From Pedobacter sp. Leaf41 (lineage in GTDB: Bacteria; Bacteroidota; Bacteroidia; Sphingobacteriales; Sphingobacteriaceae), in NCBI RefSeq assembly GCF_001422545.1, contig NZ_LMLE01000006.1, positions 685,295-749,294 on the forward strand: a stretch of DNA of 64,000 nt. Reading direction: 5' to 3'. Position 1 is the stretch's first letter. Each line of letters begins with the position of its first letter. Shown here one piece after another: positions 7,299-15,226 of this stretch. A program made the position numbers and the translations under genes. Under the pieces are notes generated by a model. It was not told the DNA's origin and ran no database searches. It saw only the letters and a list, made by a program, of their open reading frames with translations.

Positions 7299-7856
7299 AT
7301 GAGGAGATTAGTCTGGGTTTTAGTAGTCCTGTTTTTTATGTTCGGTTGCAAGCCAAAAGCGCCAGAGGGCATTATTGATAGAGAAAAGATGGAGCAGATA
7401 TTGTATGATGTACATTTGGTAGATGGCTATCTATCGACCATTTACATACAAGATTCGGCAAGAAGAGTTGGTGCAGCTTACTATAACGGCATTTATAAAA
7501 AGTACAATACGGATTCTGTTCAATATACAAAAAGCTTAAATTATTACAACAGCAACCCAGATCAATTACAGGAGATCTATAAAGCGATTTCCAAAAAATT
7601 GGAGAATCAAAAAGTAAGCTTAAAAAAAGCAGACTCGTTAATGCTACGAAAAGCCTTTGTTAAAGATTCTGTTAAAATTACTAAAGCCTTCAAAGCTGAT
7701 TCTCTGGCCATCAGAAAAAAGATGAAACCTGATTCTGTATCGAAAGCGGCAGCAGAAAACCAAATTAAAAAGAAGAAAGCCAAGGCTGATTCGGTATTAA
7801 ATACAAAAAGAAATTTTAGTGGAGCATTGCAACTAGTGCCCACTGCAGTACAATAA
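7299..7856 (+). CDS. DUF4296 lipoprotein
   Basis: A 185-residue lipoprotein precursor. The signal peptide is short and strongly hydrophobic (VWVLVVLFFMF) with the lipobox cysteine at Cys17. Residues 25-100 match what I know of DUF4296, with the characteristic IIDREKMEQILYDVHLVDGYL start. The C-terminal 80 residues are Lys/Ala/Asp/Ser rich, predicted helical, with repeated KADSL-like blocks. It is probably attached to the periplasmic side of a membrane. The function is unknown. It precedes mutS2 by one base and is probably translated in the same message, an arrangement I recall from other Sphingobacteriaceae. Confidence 0.85.
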   Translation: MRRLVWVLVVLFFMFGCKPKAPEGIIDREKMEQILYDVHLVDGYLSTIYIQDSARRVGAAYYNGIYKKYNTDSVQYTKSLNYYNSNPDQLQEIYKAISKKLENQKVSLKKADSLMLRKAFVKDSVKITKAFKADSLAIRKKMKPDSVSKAAAENQIKKKKAKADSVLNTKRNFSGALQLVPTAVQ

Positions 7857-7857
7857 T

Positions 7858-10236
7858 ATGTTATACCCTGATAATTGTTTAGAACGTTTAGGATTTGTAG
7901 AGATAAGACAGCTGATTAGCAAACATTGCTTAAGCCCAATGGGTCAGGCAATGGTGCAAAAGATGCAGGTGATGAGTCGTTTTGACCAGATCGATAAATT
8001 TTTACGCCAAACCAACGAATTTAAAAGCATCCTGCAAAATCAGGAACCGCTACAAATCAATACTTTTTTTGATATCAAATCGCTAGTCGAAAAGATTAGA
8101 GTGGAAGGTACTTACCTTTTGGAAGATGAGTGGTTTCAGGTTTATACTTCCCTGCAGACCGTTTTTTCTGTTTTGCGTTTTTTTGAAGAAAGAGCAGAAG
8201 TGTATCCGACACTCGAGGCCTTATTTGAACATTTGCCGATCGAGAAAGATATCCTTCGAAAGATAGAGACAATTATTGATGCGAAAGGTAAAATCAAACC
8301 AAATGCATCTAAAGAATTGCAAGAAATCACTTCTGCTATAGCTAAAGCCGAGCAAGATGTTCGCAAGCGGATGGACTCCATTTACAAACAAGCTATTGCA
8401 AATAATTGGGTAGCAGATGGTAGCTTGACCATTCGCGATGGTAGAATGTGTATTCCTGTTTTAGCCGAAAATAAAAGAAAGCTTAAAGGATTTATTCATG
8501 ATGAGTCGGCTACTGGTCAAACTGTTTATATAGAGCCAGAAGAAGTTTTTACCCTTAACAATAAACTTCGTGATTTAGAATTTGATAAGCGCAGAGAAAT
8601 TATCAAAATTCTGATTTCATTGACTGATGAATTACGCCCTTATTCGCCACTATTGCTTTCCTATCATGGTTTTTTAACCAAACTTGATTTTGTTAGGGCG
8701 AAGGCTTTGTTTGCTTTGGATATTGAAGCGGAAATGCCTGGTTTACTAAAAGAACCAAAAACCAAATTAATAAATGCAAGGCACCCGCTGTTATCTATTT
8801 CTTTCGCAGCCGAAAAGAAGACAGTAACGCCATTAAATATCCATATTGATGCTGAAACACGTGTAGTTTTAGTTTCCGGTCCAAATGCTGGAGGTAAATC
8901 TGTTTGCATGAAAACCGTTGGTTTACTCCAGATTATGTTGCAAACGGGCTTACTAATCCCGGTCGATGCGAATAGTGAAGTGGGTATTTTTGAAAATATA
9001 TTTGCTGATATTGGTGATGATCAATCGATAGAAAGTGATTTAAGTACTTACAGCGCCCACTTAAAGAAAATGCGTTATTTCGTTGAGCATGCTTCGCCAA
9101 AAACGATGGTTTTGATTGATGAGTTTGGTACGGGTACTGATCCACAATTTGGAGGTCCGATGGCCGAGGCAGTATTGGAAGTACTCAACAATAAAAAAGT
9201 GCGTGGCGTAATTACCACACATTATTCCAATTTGAAACTTTTTGCTGGCAACACGCCTGGTTTAGAAAATGCGTCGATGCTTTTCGATAACGCTAAAATG
9301 AAACCTTTATACATTTTAGAAATGGGTAAACCCGGAAGTTCTTACGCGTTTGAAATTGCTCAAAACATCGGTTTGCCTAAAGAAGTGATTCAGCTTGCCA
9401 GGGAAAAAACTGGTTCGAATCAAAATCGCGTCGATACCATGTTAGTAGATTTAGAGCGAGAAAAGAAAACAATTTACGATGCAAAAGTGAGCCTGGCCAA
9501 TCAACAAAATAAGGCTAAAAATTTGGTTGCTGAAAACGAAAAATTAAGAGCGTTTTTGGATGAAAACAGAAGGGTTTTAATCAAAGAAGCAAAACAAGAG
9601 GCACAAAACATTATTAAAAATGCCAATAAACTGGTAGAAAATACGATTGCTGAAATTAAAGAAAAGCAGGCTGATAAAGAAGTAACCAAACAACTAAGGC
9701 AAAATTTACATCAGGAGTTAGTTAAGAACACCATTCCAAAAGAAAAGCCAAAACCTGTTCAAGTAATAGTTGGTGGCGAAATAGTTGTTGGAGATTGGGT
9801 AAAATTTACGGACAGCGAAACAACCGGGCAAGTGCTGGAAATTAACAGAAACGAACTGGTTTTGGCTATCGGCGATTTACGCTCGAACGTGAAAAAAAAT
9901 CGTGTTCAAAAGATCAGCAATAAGGAAGCGAAAAAAGTGATTCAAAGCAGTGCCAGTTCGTTTGCGGGGAGAATGAATGATGCTGTGTCGGGCTTTAGAG
10001 CTGAATTAGATCTTCGTGGCAAAAGAACGGAAGACGCTTTATTTGAAGTAGAGAAATATTTAGATAAAGCGATTATGTTAGGCTTTCCATCTATAAAACT
10101 TATTCATGGTAAAGGCGATGGAATATTGAGGAGAATGATTCGGGAGTATTTGAGGAAATATAGTCAGGTCAATAGGATGGAAGACGAACACGCAGATAGA
10201 GGCGGTGATGGGATAACCTATGTTTATCTGAATTAA
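7858..10236 (+). CDS. mutS2: MutS2 family protein
   Basis: A 792-residue MutS2, the usual length. An N-terminal core/lever region is followed by the ABC-type ATPase with Walker A GPNAGGKS (residues 341-348) and Walker B MVLIDEFGTGTDP. A long charged coiled coil follows (about 520-640). A C-terminal Smr domain begins near residue 714 with LDLRGKR and holds the HGKGDGILR motif. MutS2 is not a mismatch-repair protein: it suppresses homologous recombination by cutting branched DNA, and in Bacillus it acts on collided ribosomes. Both the ATPase and Smr nuclease motifs look intact. It is preceded by the DUF4296 gene with one base between. Confidence 0.95.
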   Translation: MLYPDNCLERLGFVEIRQLISKHCLSPMGQAMVQKMQVMSRFDQIDKFLRQTNEFKSILQNQEPLQINTFFDIKSLVEKIRVEGTYLLEDEWFQVYTSLQTVFSVLRFFEERAEVYPTLEALFEHLPIEKDILRKIETIIDAKGKIKPNASKELQEITSAIAKAEQDVRKRMDSIYKQAIANNWVADGSLTIRDGRMCIPVLAENKRKLKGFIHDESATGQTVYIEPEEVFTLNNKLRDLEFDKRREIIKILISLTDELRPYSPLLLSYHGFLTKLDFVRAKALFALDIEAEMPGLLKEPKTKLINARHPLLSISFAAEKKTVTPLNIHIDAETRVVLVSGPNAGGKSVCMKTVGLLQIMLQTGLLIPVDANSEVGIFENIFADIGDDQSIESDLSTYSAHLKKMRYFVEHASPKTMVLIDEFGTGTDPQFGGPMAEAVLEVLNNKKVRGVITTHYSNLKLFAGNTPGLENASMLFDNAKMKPLYILEMGKPGSSYAFEIAQNIGLPKEVIQLAREKTGSNQNRVDTMLVDLEREKKTIYDAKVSLANQQNKAKNLVAENEKLRAFLDENRRVLIKEAKQEAQNIIKNANKLVENTIAEIKEKQADKEVTKQLRQNLHQELVKNTIPKEKPKPVQVIVGGEIVVGDWVKFTDSETTGQVLEINRNELVLAIGDLRSNVKKNRVQKISNKEAKKVIQSSASSFAGRMNDAVSGFRAELDLRGKRTEDALFEVEKYLDKAIMLGFPSIKLIHGKGDGILRRMIREYLRKYSQVNRMEDEHADRGGDGITYVYLN

Positions 10237-10351
10237 GGTTTCTCTTTAATTTTTTATTTTAAGAAGATAGCTTTCGAAGTTTTAATACCACTCTCTTGCC
10301 GTCATTACGAAAACATTTTGCGATTCTTCATGGCTAATGTTTTTGGTATGC

Positions 10352-10365
10352 TCACATTAATGTGA
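10352..10365. repeat. 14-bp perfect palindrome in the mutS2 downstream gap
   Basis: TCACATTAATGTGA is a perfect inverted repeat with no loop, in a 182-base gap between mutS2 and a small minus-strand gene. It could be a protein-binding site. Around 10297-10330 the gap also contains a GTCATTACGA-type stretch that looks like a decayed copy of an intergenic repeat I associate with this phylum. Nothing else was seen. Confidence 0.35.
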
Positions 10366-10418
10366 ATTGCTGGAAGGATTGTTAAGTTAAGCTTTGTAAA
10401 TGATGGAATGAAAAATTA

Positions 10419-10580
10419 TTACTTTTTATTCCCAGGACATTTCTTACAGCGTTTACCTTTTTTAAACTTCTCACAGCATTTCTTATGTTCCGCAGTGCAG
10501 CTTAAAATGAAACCCATTCCCTTTTGAAACTCAGGATCGGTAGGTAGGATAAAATTGTTTTCTTCTCTCTCGTAAATCAT
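10419..10580 (-). CDS. Small cysteine-rich conserved-looking protein (53 aa)
   Basis: A 53-residue reading frame from the ATG at 10580 to a TAA at 10419. The first half is acidic (IYEREENNFILPTDPEF). The second half is strongly basic and carries five cysteines in a pattern C-x7-CC-x9-C-x2-C, ending in Lys residues. The Cys pairs suggest a small metal site, perhaps zinc. It has its own gap on both sides and is not antisense to any gene. The coherent composition argues for a real gene. I do not recognise the family. Confidence 0.6.
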   Translation of the reverse strand: MIYEREENNFILPTDPEFQKGMGFILSCTAEHKKCCEKFKKGKRCKKCPGNKK

Positions 10581-10709
10581 TGCAGTACAAAGGTAATGCT
10601 TGTTTAGATCAATTCCAATTAAAAGTTATTCGTAGAAGATTTAAACTGATTTCATGCTGGGTTTGTAGTCGCAATTTGTAAATTAGCGAACTAACCAAAA
10701 ATTCATATA

Positions 10710-11414
10710 ATGATTAATAAAGTGGTATCAGGCGCTAAAGAGGCGATTGATGATATATCAGATGGCGCAACCTTAATGCTTGGTGGTTTTGGACTTTGCG
10801 GAATTCCTGAGAATTGTATAAATGCTTTAGTAGAAAAAGGCGTAAAGAATTTAACCTGTATTTCGAATAATGCTGGGGTTGACGACTTTGGCATCGGATT
10901 GATGTTAAAACAGCGTCAGGTTAAAAAAATGATCTCTTCTTATGTCGGCGAAAATGCAGAGTTCGAACGGCAATTACTAAGTGGCGAATTAGAGGTCGAT
11001 TTGATTCCGCAAGGAACTTTAGCAACACGATGTTTAGCAGCTGGTTATGGTATGCCGGCTATTTTTACACCAGCAGGAGTAGGAACAGAAGTTGCAGAAG
11101 GAAAAGAAATCAGAAATTTTAATGGTAAAGATTATTTGATGGAATATGCGTTCGACGCTGATTTTGCAATTGTAAAAGCTTGGAAGGGCGATACCGCTGG
11201 GAATTTGATTTTTAGATCGACCAGCAGAAACTTTAATCCAGTAATGGCAATGGCTGGAAAGATAACCATCGCAGAGGTTGAAGAATTGGTTGAGGCAGGT
11301 GAACTGGATCCCGATTATATCCATACACCGGGAATTTATGTTCATAGAATTTTTCAAGGTAAAGATTACGAGAAAAGAATTGAGCAAAGAACGGTTAGGA
11401 AGTCCGGAGTCTGA
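10710..11414 (+). CDS. scoA: 3-oxoacid (succinyl-CoA:acetoacetate type) CoA-transferase subunit A
   Basis: A 234-residue alpha subunit of a class I CoA-transferase, which moves CoA between succinyl-CoA and acetoacetate in ketone-body or branched-chain catabolism. The glycine-rich motif [12 protein letters not shown] (residues 24-35) and [12 protein letters not shown] belong to this subunit, as does the ending KRIEQRTVR. The last codons, coding KSGV and the stop, are read through an AGTCNNN heptamer repeat (11401-11425). The natural C-terminus may therefore have been altered slightly by the repeat. The beta subunit follows 38 bases downstream. Confidence 0.92.
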   Translation: MINKVVSGAKEAIDDISDGATLMLGGFGLCGIPENCINALVEKGVKNLTCISNNAGVDDFGIGLMLKQRQVKKMISSYVGENAEFERQLLSGELEVDLIPQGTLATRCLAAGYGMPAIFTPAGVGTEVAEGKEIRNFNGKDYLMEYAFDADFAIVKAWKGDTAGNLIFRSTSRNFNPVMAMAGKITIAEVEELVEAGELDPDYIHTPGIYVHRIFQGKDYEKRIEQRTVRKSGV

Positions 11415-11425
11415 AGTCGTTAGTC
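11401..11425. repeat. Heptanucleotide repeat AGTCNNN, four units, across the scoA 3' end
   Basis: AGTC occurs at 11401, 11408, 11415 and 11422, each separated by three variable bases (cgg, tga, gtt). The scoA stop codon TGA lies inside the second unit. The same four-unit pattern occurs at 23811-23838, after proS. Confidence 0.7.
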
Positions 11426-11452
11426 TATCCCTCAATATCACATCAAATATCT

Positions 11453-12112
11453 ATGTTTACTAAAGAAGAAATAGCGCAACGTATAGCGCAAGAAATAAAA
11501 GATGGTTACTATGTTAACCTTGGCATTGGTATCCCAACCTTGGTGGCCAATTATATTCCAAACGGAATAAATGTTGTATTGCAATCCGAAAATGGACTGC
11601 TCGGAATGGGACCATTTCCATTTGAAGGCGAAGAAGATGCCGATTTAATTAATGCGGGTAAGCAAACCATCACTACTTTACCAGGCTCCTCAATTTTCGA
11701 TTCGGCAATGAGCTTTGGAATGATCAGGGCGCAAAAGGTTGATTTAACCATTTTAGGAGCAATGGAAGTTTCAGAGAGTGGTGATATCGCCAATTGGAAA
11801 ATTCCTGGTAAAATGGTTAAAGGAATGGGTGGTGCAATGGATTTAGTGGCATCAGCAAAAAATATCATTGTAGCCATGCAACATGTAAATAAAGCAGGAG
11901 AGAGCAAGTTGCTATCCAAATGTACGCTTCCGTTGACTGGGGTAAAGTGTATTAAAAAAATTGTCACTGAATTAGCTGTTTTAGATATTCTGCCAGAAGG
12001 AGGTTTCAAACTTTTAGAACGAGCACCAGGAGTGAGCGTTGATTTTATTAAACAATCTACAGCAGGAAGATTAATTGCTGAAGGCGATATTCCGGAAATG
12101 CGATTGGATTAA
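11453..12112 (+). CDS. scoB: 3-oxoacid CoA-transferase subunit B
   Basis: A 219-residue beta subunit. The catalytic glutamate that forms the glutamyl-CoA intermediate is Glu46 in the SENG motif. Other family features are NLGIGIPTLVANYIP and the LPGSSIFDSAMSFGMIR segment. Length and motifs are complete. It follows scoA with a 38-base gap holding the heptamer repeat, and ends at a strong terminator, so the pair is a two-gene operon. CoA transfer between succinyl-CoA and acetoacetate or a related 3-oxoacid is the likely reaction. Confidence 0.93.
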   Translation: MFTKEEIAQRIAQEIKDGYYVNLGIGIPTLVANYIPNGINVVLQSENGLLGMGPFPFEGEEDADLINAGKQTITTLPGSSIFDSAMSFGMIRAQKVDLTILGAMEVSESGDIANWKIPGKMVKGMGGAMDLVASAKNIIVAMQHVNKAGESKLLSKCTLPLTGVKCIKKIVTELAVLDILPEGGFKLLERAPGVSVDFIKQSTAGRLIAEGDIPEMRLD

Positions 12113-12153
12113 AACAAAAATGGGGTCAAGTTTTTAAAGCTTGACCCCTTTTT
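12113..12153. terminator. Bidirectional terminator between scoB and the uridine kinase gene
   Basis: A perfect 9-bp stem GGGGTCAAG (12122-12130) with CTTGACCCC (12140-12148), with an A run before and a T run after. It serves the convergent genes scoB (plus) and the kinase (minus). Confidence 0.85.
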
Positions 12154-12169
12154 GTTTACATCTATTATT

Positions 12170-12820
12170 TTAATTTATATCAACCAGAATACTGTTCCTT
12201 AAGTCATTCGAAATATCTTCAGTTATGGCGATGATTTCATCAGGCTCATTGGTGTTATTCATAATCACCTTATTGCATTGCTCTCTGTAAGGCAATAAAT
12301 ATTCCTTGTAGGCAGGCACCACATGGTTATGCCACTTGTAAAGTACGTCATCCTCTGGGTATCCACGTTCCAGGCCATCTCTTTTTATCCGGCGATCTAA
12401 CGCAACTTGTTCATCAGCATCAACGAAAATGGTATGATCTAGCAAGGCTGCAATTTCTTTGAAATGCAAAATAAAAAGGCCTTCAACAATGATTATAGGT
12501 GCTGATTTAATCTCTAAAATTTTAACTACAGCAAGGGGATTATTGAAATTATATTCCTTTTTATAGACAACCTCTCCGCTTGTAAGTTGTTTTATATCCC
12601 TTAAAAACTGTTCACTATCAATGGTTGATGGAAGATCAAAATTGTACAATTTATTCTCTTCCTGGGTCATATCGCCTGCAGGAATGTAATAATCATCCTG
12701 GGATACCAAAGTTACTTCATCTTGCTTAAAATGATGTAAAAAGCAGTTTAAGAAAAATGTTTTACCCGATCCACTTCCACCGGCAATACCGATTATAAAA
12801 GGTTTTTTATTCAAACTCAT
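12170..12820 (-). CDS. udk: Uridine kinase
   Basis: A 216-residue P-loop kinase of the uridine kinase/phosphoribulokinase family that phosphorylates uridine and cytidine for pyrimidine salvage. The P-loop is GGSGSGKT (residues 14-21). LVSQDDYYIP, the NFDLPSTID motif and IVEGLFILHF are typical of Udk. It lies in the cytoplasm. Its start overlaps the end of the upstream LysM gene by four bases (ATGA). The two are therefore translationally coupled, though a functional link is not evident. Confidence 0.9.
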   Translation of the reverse strand: MSLNKKPFIIGIAGGSGSGKTFFLNCFLHHFKQDEVTLVSQDDYYIPAGDMTQEENKLYNFDLPSTIDSEQFLRDIKQLTSGEVVYKKEYNFNNPLAVVKILEIKSAPIIIVEGLFILHFKEIAALLDHTIFVDADEQVALDRRIKRDGLERGYPEDDVLYKWHNHVVPAYKEYLLPYREQCNKVIMNNTNEPDEIIAITEDISNDLRNSILVDIN

Positions 12821-14358
12821 TGAGCACTATATGTTAGATTGCAGAAAAAACGTTTGTCTAAAGCACCTAATGAATCGGCTACTGCTTTAGTCATTACAAT
12901 GATAACATCTTTTGTGGATTCGTTCTCTGTAAATTTACCAACAACCTTTGCGAATGTTGTTTTGTTAGTCATTGGGTTTGTGATTTTTATAACTCTGCCT
13001 ACTGGTGCTGTACGGTGCAAAACTAACATTTTTGAGCCGTCTAAATCTGCGTCAGCAATCCAAACAGCTGCACCTTTTTCCTCGATTTGGCTTAGGCCAT
13101 AAACGCTTGGGTCGCGACGGAGTTTTGGATCTTTAACCATTGTGCTATCTGGTTCACTTTCCTGCTCTTCTTTAGATGCCTCATTTACAGATTTTGGTTG
13201 AGGTGGCTTGGGAATAATTAATTTCTGATCTACTTTAATGGCGTTATCATCCAGTTTGTTAGCTGTTCTGATTTGATAAGCCGTTAAATTATATTTCTTC
13301 GCAATGCTGAAAATATTTTCTCCAGCTGCTACAGTATGAATAAAACTTTCTTCTTTTGAAGGTGAAGCAGACGACGTTTTTACCGGTTCAGCTTGTTTTT
13401 CTTTCGGTACTTCTACTTCAGCAACTACTCCTCCGGGCACTTTTAAAACTTGCCCAATCGTAATCGCGTTATCTGGCAAATTATTTAATTTCCTTAATTG
13501 GTAAGCAGTAATACCATATTGCTTTGCAACCGTAAAGATAGTTTCGTTACGCAAAACCGTATGGGTAGTTGCAGCATCTGAAGTGTTGGCCGCGTCGGTT
13601 GGCGTTTTGGCAACTTCGGTTGGAGTTGGTTCTGCAGTGCTGATTACTTTATTTTCATCAACATTTTTTGTAGCCGGAATCTTTAATTTCTGACCAATTC
13701 TGAGATTATTGTTTAATAAATTATTTGCCTTTTTAACTTCTTCTACGGTGGTTCCGTATTTTTCTGCTATTTTCCCAAGAAACTCTTTAGGCGCTACCGT
13801 ATGCTCAATCATGGTTTGCTCTGCAACAGTATTTTCAATAGCAGGAGTGGTTACCGTGGTTTTTGCTGGTTTTACTGGCTCGCTCGTAGGAGGAACATCT
13901 GTATTGTTTTTGGTAGCGATCTTTAAAACCTGCCCAATACTTAAATTATTTCCGGTAAGGTTGTTCAGCTTTTTAATTTCATTAATAGTTGTTCCATACT
14001 TTTCGGCGAGCATATTTAAATTTTCTTTTGCTTTAACAGTATGCTCAATGATACCGCCATCTTTGCCTGAAGAAACAGGGGCCGTGCTGCTTGTTGTTCC
14101 CCAGGGAATATTGGTTGGAACTTTTATAATGACCCCAACTTGAAGGTATTTGTTCTCGTTGTAGCTCATAATATCTTTTGGCGAAACGTTATATCTTCTT
14201 CCAACAGAATAATACGTGTCTTTTGCTACAATTTGATGAACGATAAGTTTCTTTCCGTTATTATTTTCAACGCCGATAGAGTCTCTAAGTGTGTTTGCTT
14301 TAGCATTTGCGATATTTAGAGCAAATAGAACAAAAGCAGATAAGTATATTTTGTGCAT
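12817..14358 (-). CDS. Exported protein with five LysM domains and C-terminal DPBB-like domain
   Basis: A 513-residue protein with an N-terminal signal peptide ending near residue 21. Five LysM units are visible, each with an HTV/HQIVA start and a closing IGQxLKIP-type motif, at roughly residues 41-81, 106-147, 186-226, 265-307 and 340-382. Pro/Thr/Glu-rich linkers separate them. LysM binds the glycan of peptidoglycan, so the protein sits in the periplasm on the cell wall. The last 95 residues (VWIADADLDGSKMLVLHRTAPVGRVIKITNP and on, in part) resemble the double-psi barrel seen in RlpA-type proteins, but I see no clear catalytic residues. The gene overlaps udk by four bases. Confidence 0.85.
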   Translation of the reverse strand: MHKIYLSAFVLFALNIANAKANTLRDSIGVENNNGKKLIVHQIVAKDTYYSVGRRYNVSPKDIMSYNENKYLQVGVIIKVPTNIPWGTTSSTAPVSSGKDGGIIEHTVKAKENLNMLAEKYGTTINEIKKLNNLTGNNLSIGQVLKIATKNNTDVPPTSEPVKPAKTTVTTPAIENTVAEQTMIEHTVAPKEFLGKIAEKYGTTVEEVKKANNLLNNNLRIGQKLKIPATKNVDENKVISTAEPTPTEVAKTPTDAANTSDAATTHTVLRNETIFTVAKQYGITAYQLRKLNNLPDNAITIGQVLKVPGGVVAEVEVPKEKQAEPVKTSSASPSKEESFIHTVAAGENIFSIAKKYNLTAYQIRTANKLDDNAIKVDQKLIIPKPPQPKSVNEASKEEQESEPDSTMVKDPKLRRDPSVYGLSQIEEKGAAVWIADADLDGSKMLVLHRTAPVGRVIKITNPMTNKTTFAKVVGKFTENESTKDVIIVMTKAVADSLGALDKRFFCNLTYSAQ

Positions 14359-14640
14359 TTATTTTCTATAAATTTCTTAGTCAAAGGAAGCAATTATACG
14401 AATAAAATATTTAACCCTGTGGAGTTAATTAACCCGTTTTTGAGTAAAAATAAGATAACTTTATTTCAAAAAAATGGTCATAATATTCATTCACAATATC
14501 TTGTGAAAAAAAACAATTGGCTTCGTGTTGATTAATAAACGAACTAATAAATAAGGTATTGTACAGATGAGAATTTAGATTAAAACATTTATAAATCTGG
14601 GTTGTTACGTACACATTAATATCACATAAAAATTAATAAA

Positions 14641-15120
14641 ATGGACGCTAAAGAAATAAGCTTAAATGAAAAAGAAGTAAAACCAGTGGTTGATCTTTTG
14701 AACGATTATTTGGCAAATTATCATATTCATTATCAGAAATTAAGAGGTTGTCACTGGAATATAAAAGGTCAGAATTTTTTTACCCTTCATGTTAAGTTTG
14801 AAGAATTATATACCAATGCACAACTTACCATCGATGAAATTGCTGAGCGTGTTTTAACTTTAGGTAAACCACCGCATAGTCGTTTTGCAGATTATATCAG
14901 TGAATCTGAAATCAAAGAAATCGACACCATTGGCATGAAAGATTTAGATATGGTTGATGCGTTATTGGATGATATGGCTAAGTTGATTGAAATTGAAAGA
15001 GAACTATTAGAAGCTACAGATAAAGCTGGCGATGATGGGTCGAATGATATGGTAAATCGGTTCATGCAGTTTAAAGAAAAAAATACCTGGATGTTACGTT
15101 CTTTCGCTGGAAAGAAATAA
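14641..15120 (+). CDS. dps: Dps/ferritin-like DNA-protection protein
   Basis: A 159-residue four-helix protein of the Dps family, which forms a 12-subunit shell, oxidises Fe(II) with hydrogen peroxide and protects DNA. The dinuclear iron site is recognisable: His40 in GCHWNIKG and the later H-x(n)-FEELYTNAQLTIDEIAER segment with Asp and Glu ligands. The length is usual. A 282-base gap lies upstream (14359-14640), where I see no convincing promoter or gene. A hairpin terminator follows the stop. Regulation by peroxide or starvation is known for the family but not visible here. Confidence 0.92.
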   Translation: MDAKEISLNEKEVKPVVDLLNDYLANYHIHYQKLRGCHWNIKGQNFFTLHVKFEELYTNAQLTIDEIAERVLTLGKPPHSRFADYISESEIKEIDTIGMKDLDMVDALLDDMAKLIEIERELLEATDKAGDDGSNDMVNRFMQFKEKNTWMLRSFAGKK

Positions 15121-15140
15121 TACTTTGAAGTAGGTTTTAA

Positions 15141-15192
15141 AAGCTTCAGTTAAATGGATGAATTGTCAAATCTGTTTATCTGAGGCTTTTTT
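15141..15192 (+). terminator. Terminator after dps
   Basis: AAGCTTCAG (15141-15149) pairs with CTGAGGCTT (15180-15188), nine pairs including one G-U, with a large 30-base loop and a run of Ts. The long loop lowers confidence. Confidence 0.5.
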
Positions 15193-15215
15193 GTGTTATA
15201 AAATAGCTATTTATT

Positions 15216-15223
15216 TATCTTTG
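15216..15223 (+). promoter_or_regulatory. Candidate -7 element abutting the UbiD start codon
   Basis: TATCTTTG matches TAnnTTTG and ends three bases before the ATG at 15227; a TTTG at 15190-15193 could be the -33 box (22-base spacer). If used, the message would be leaderless. Confidence 0.35.
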
Positions 15224-15226
15224 GGC

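Noticed and set aside
15158..15226. Earlier ATG for the UbiD-family protein
   Set aside because: The extra 23 residues are read through the dps terminator and the candidate promoter.
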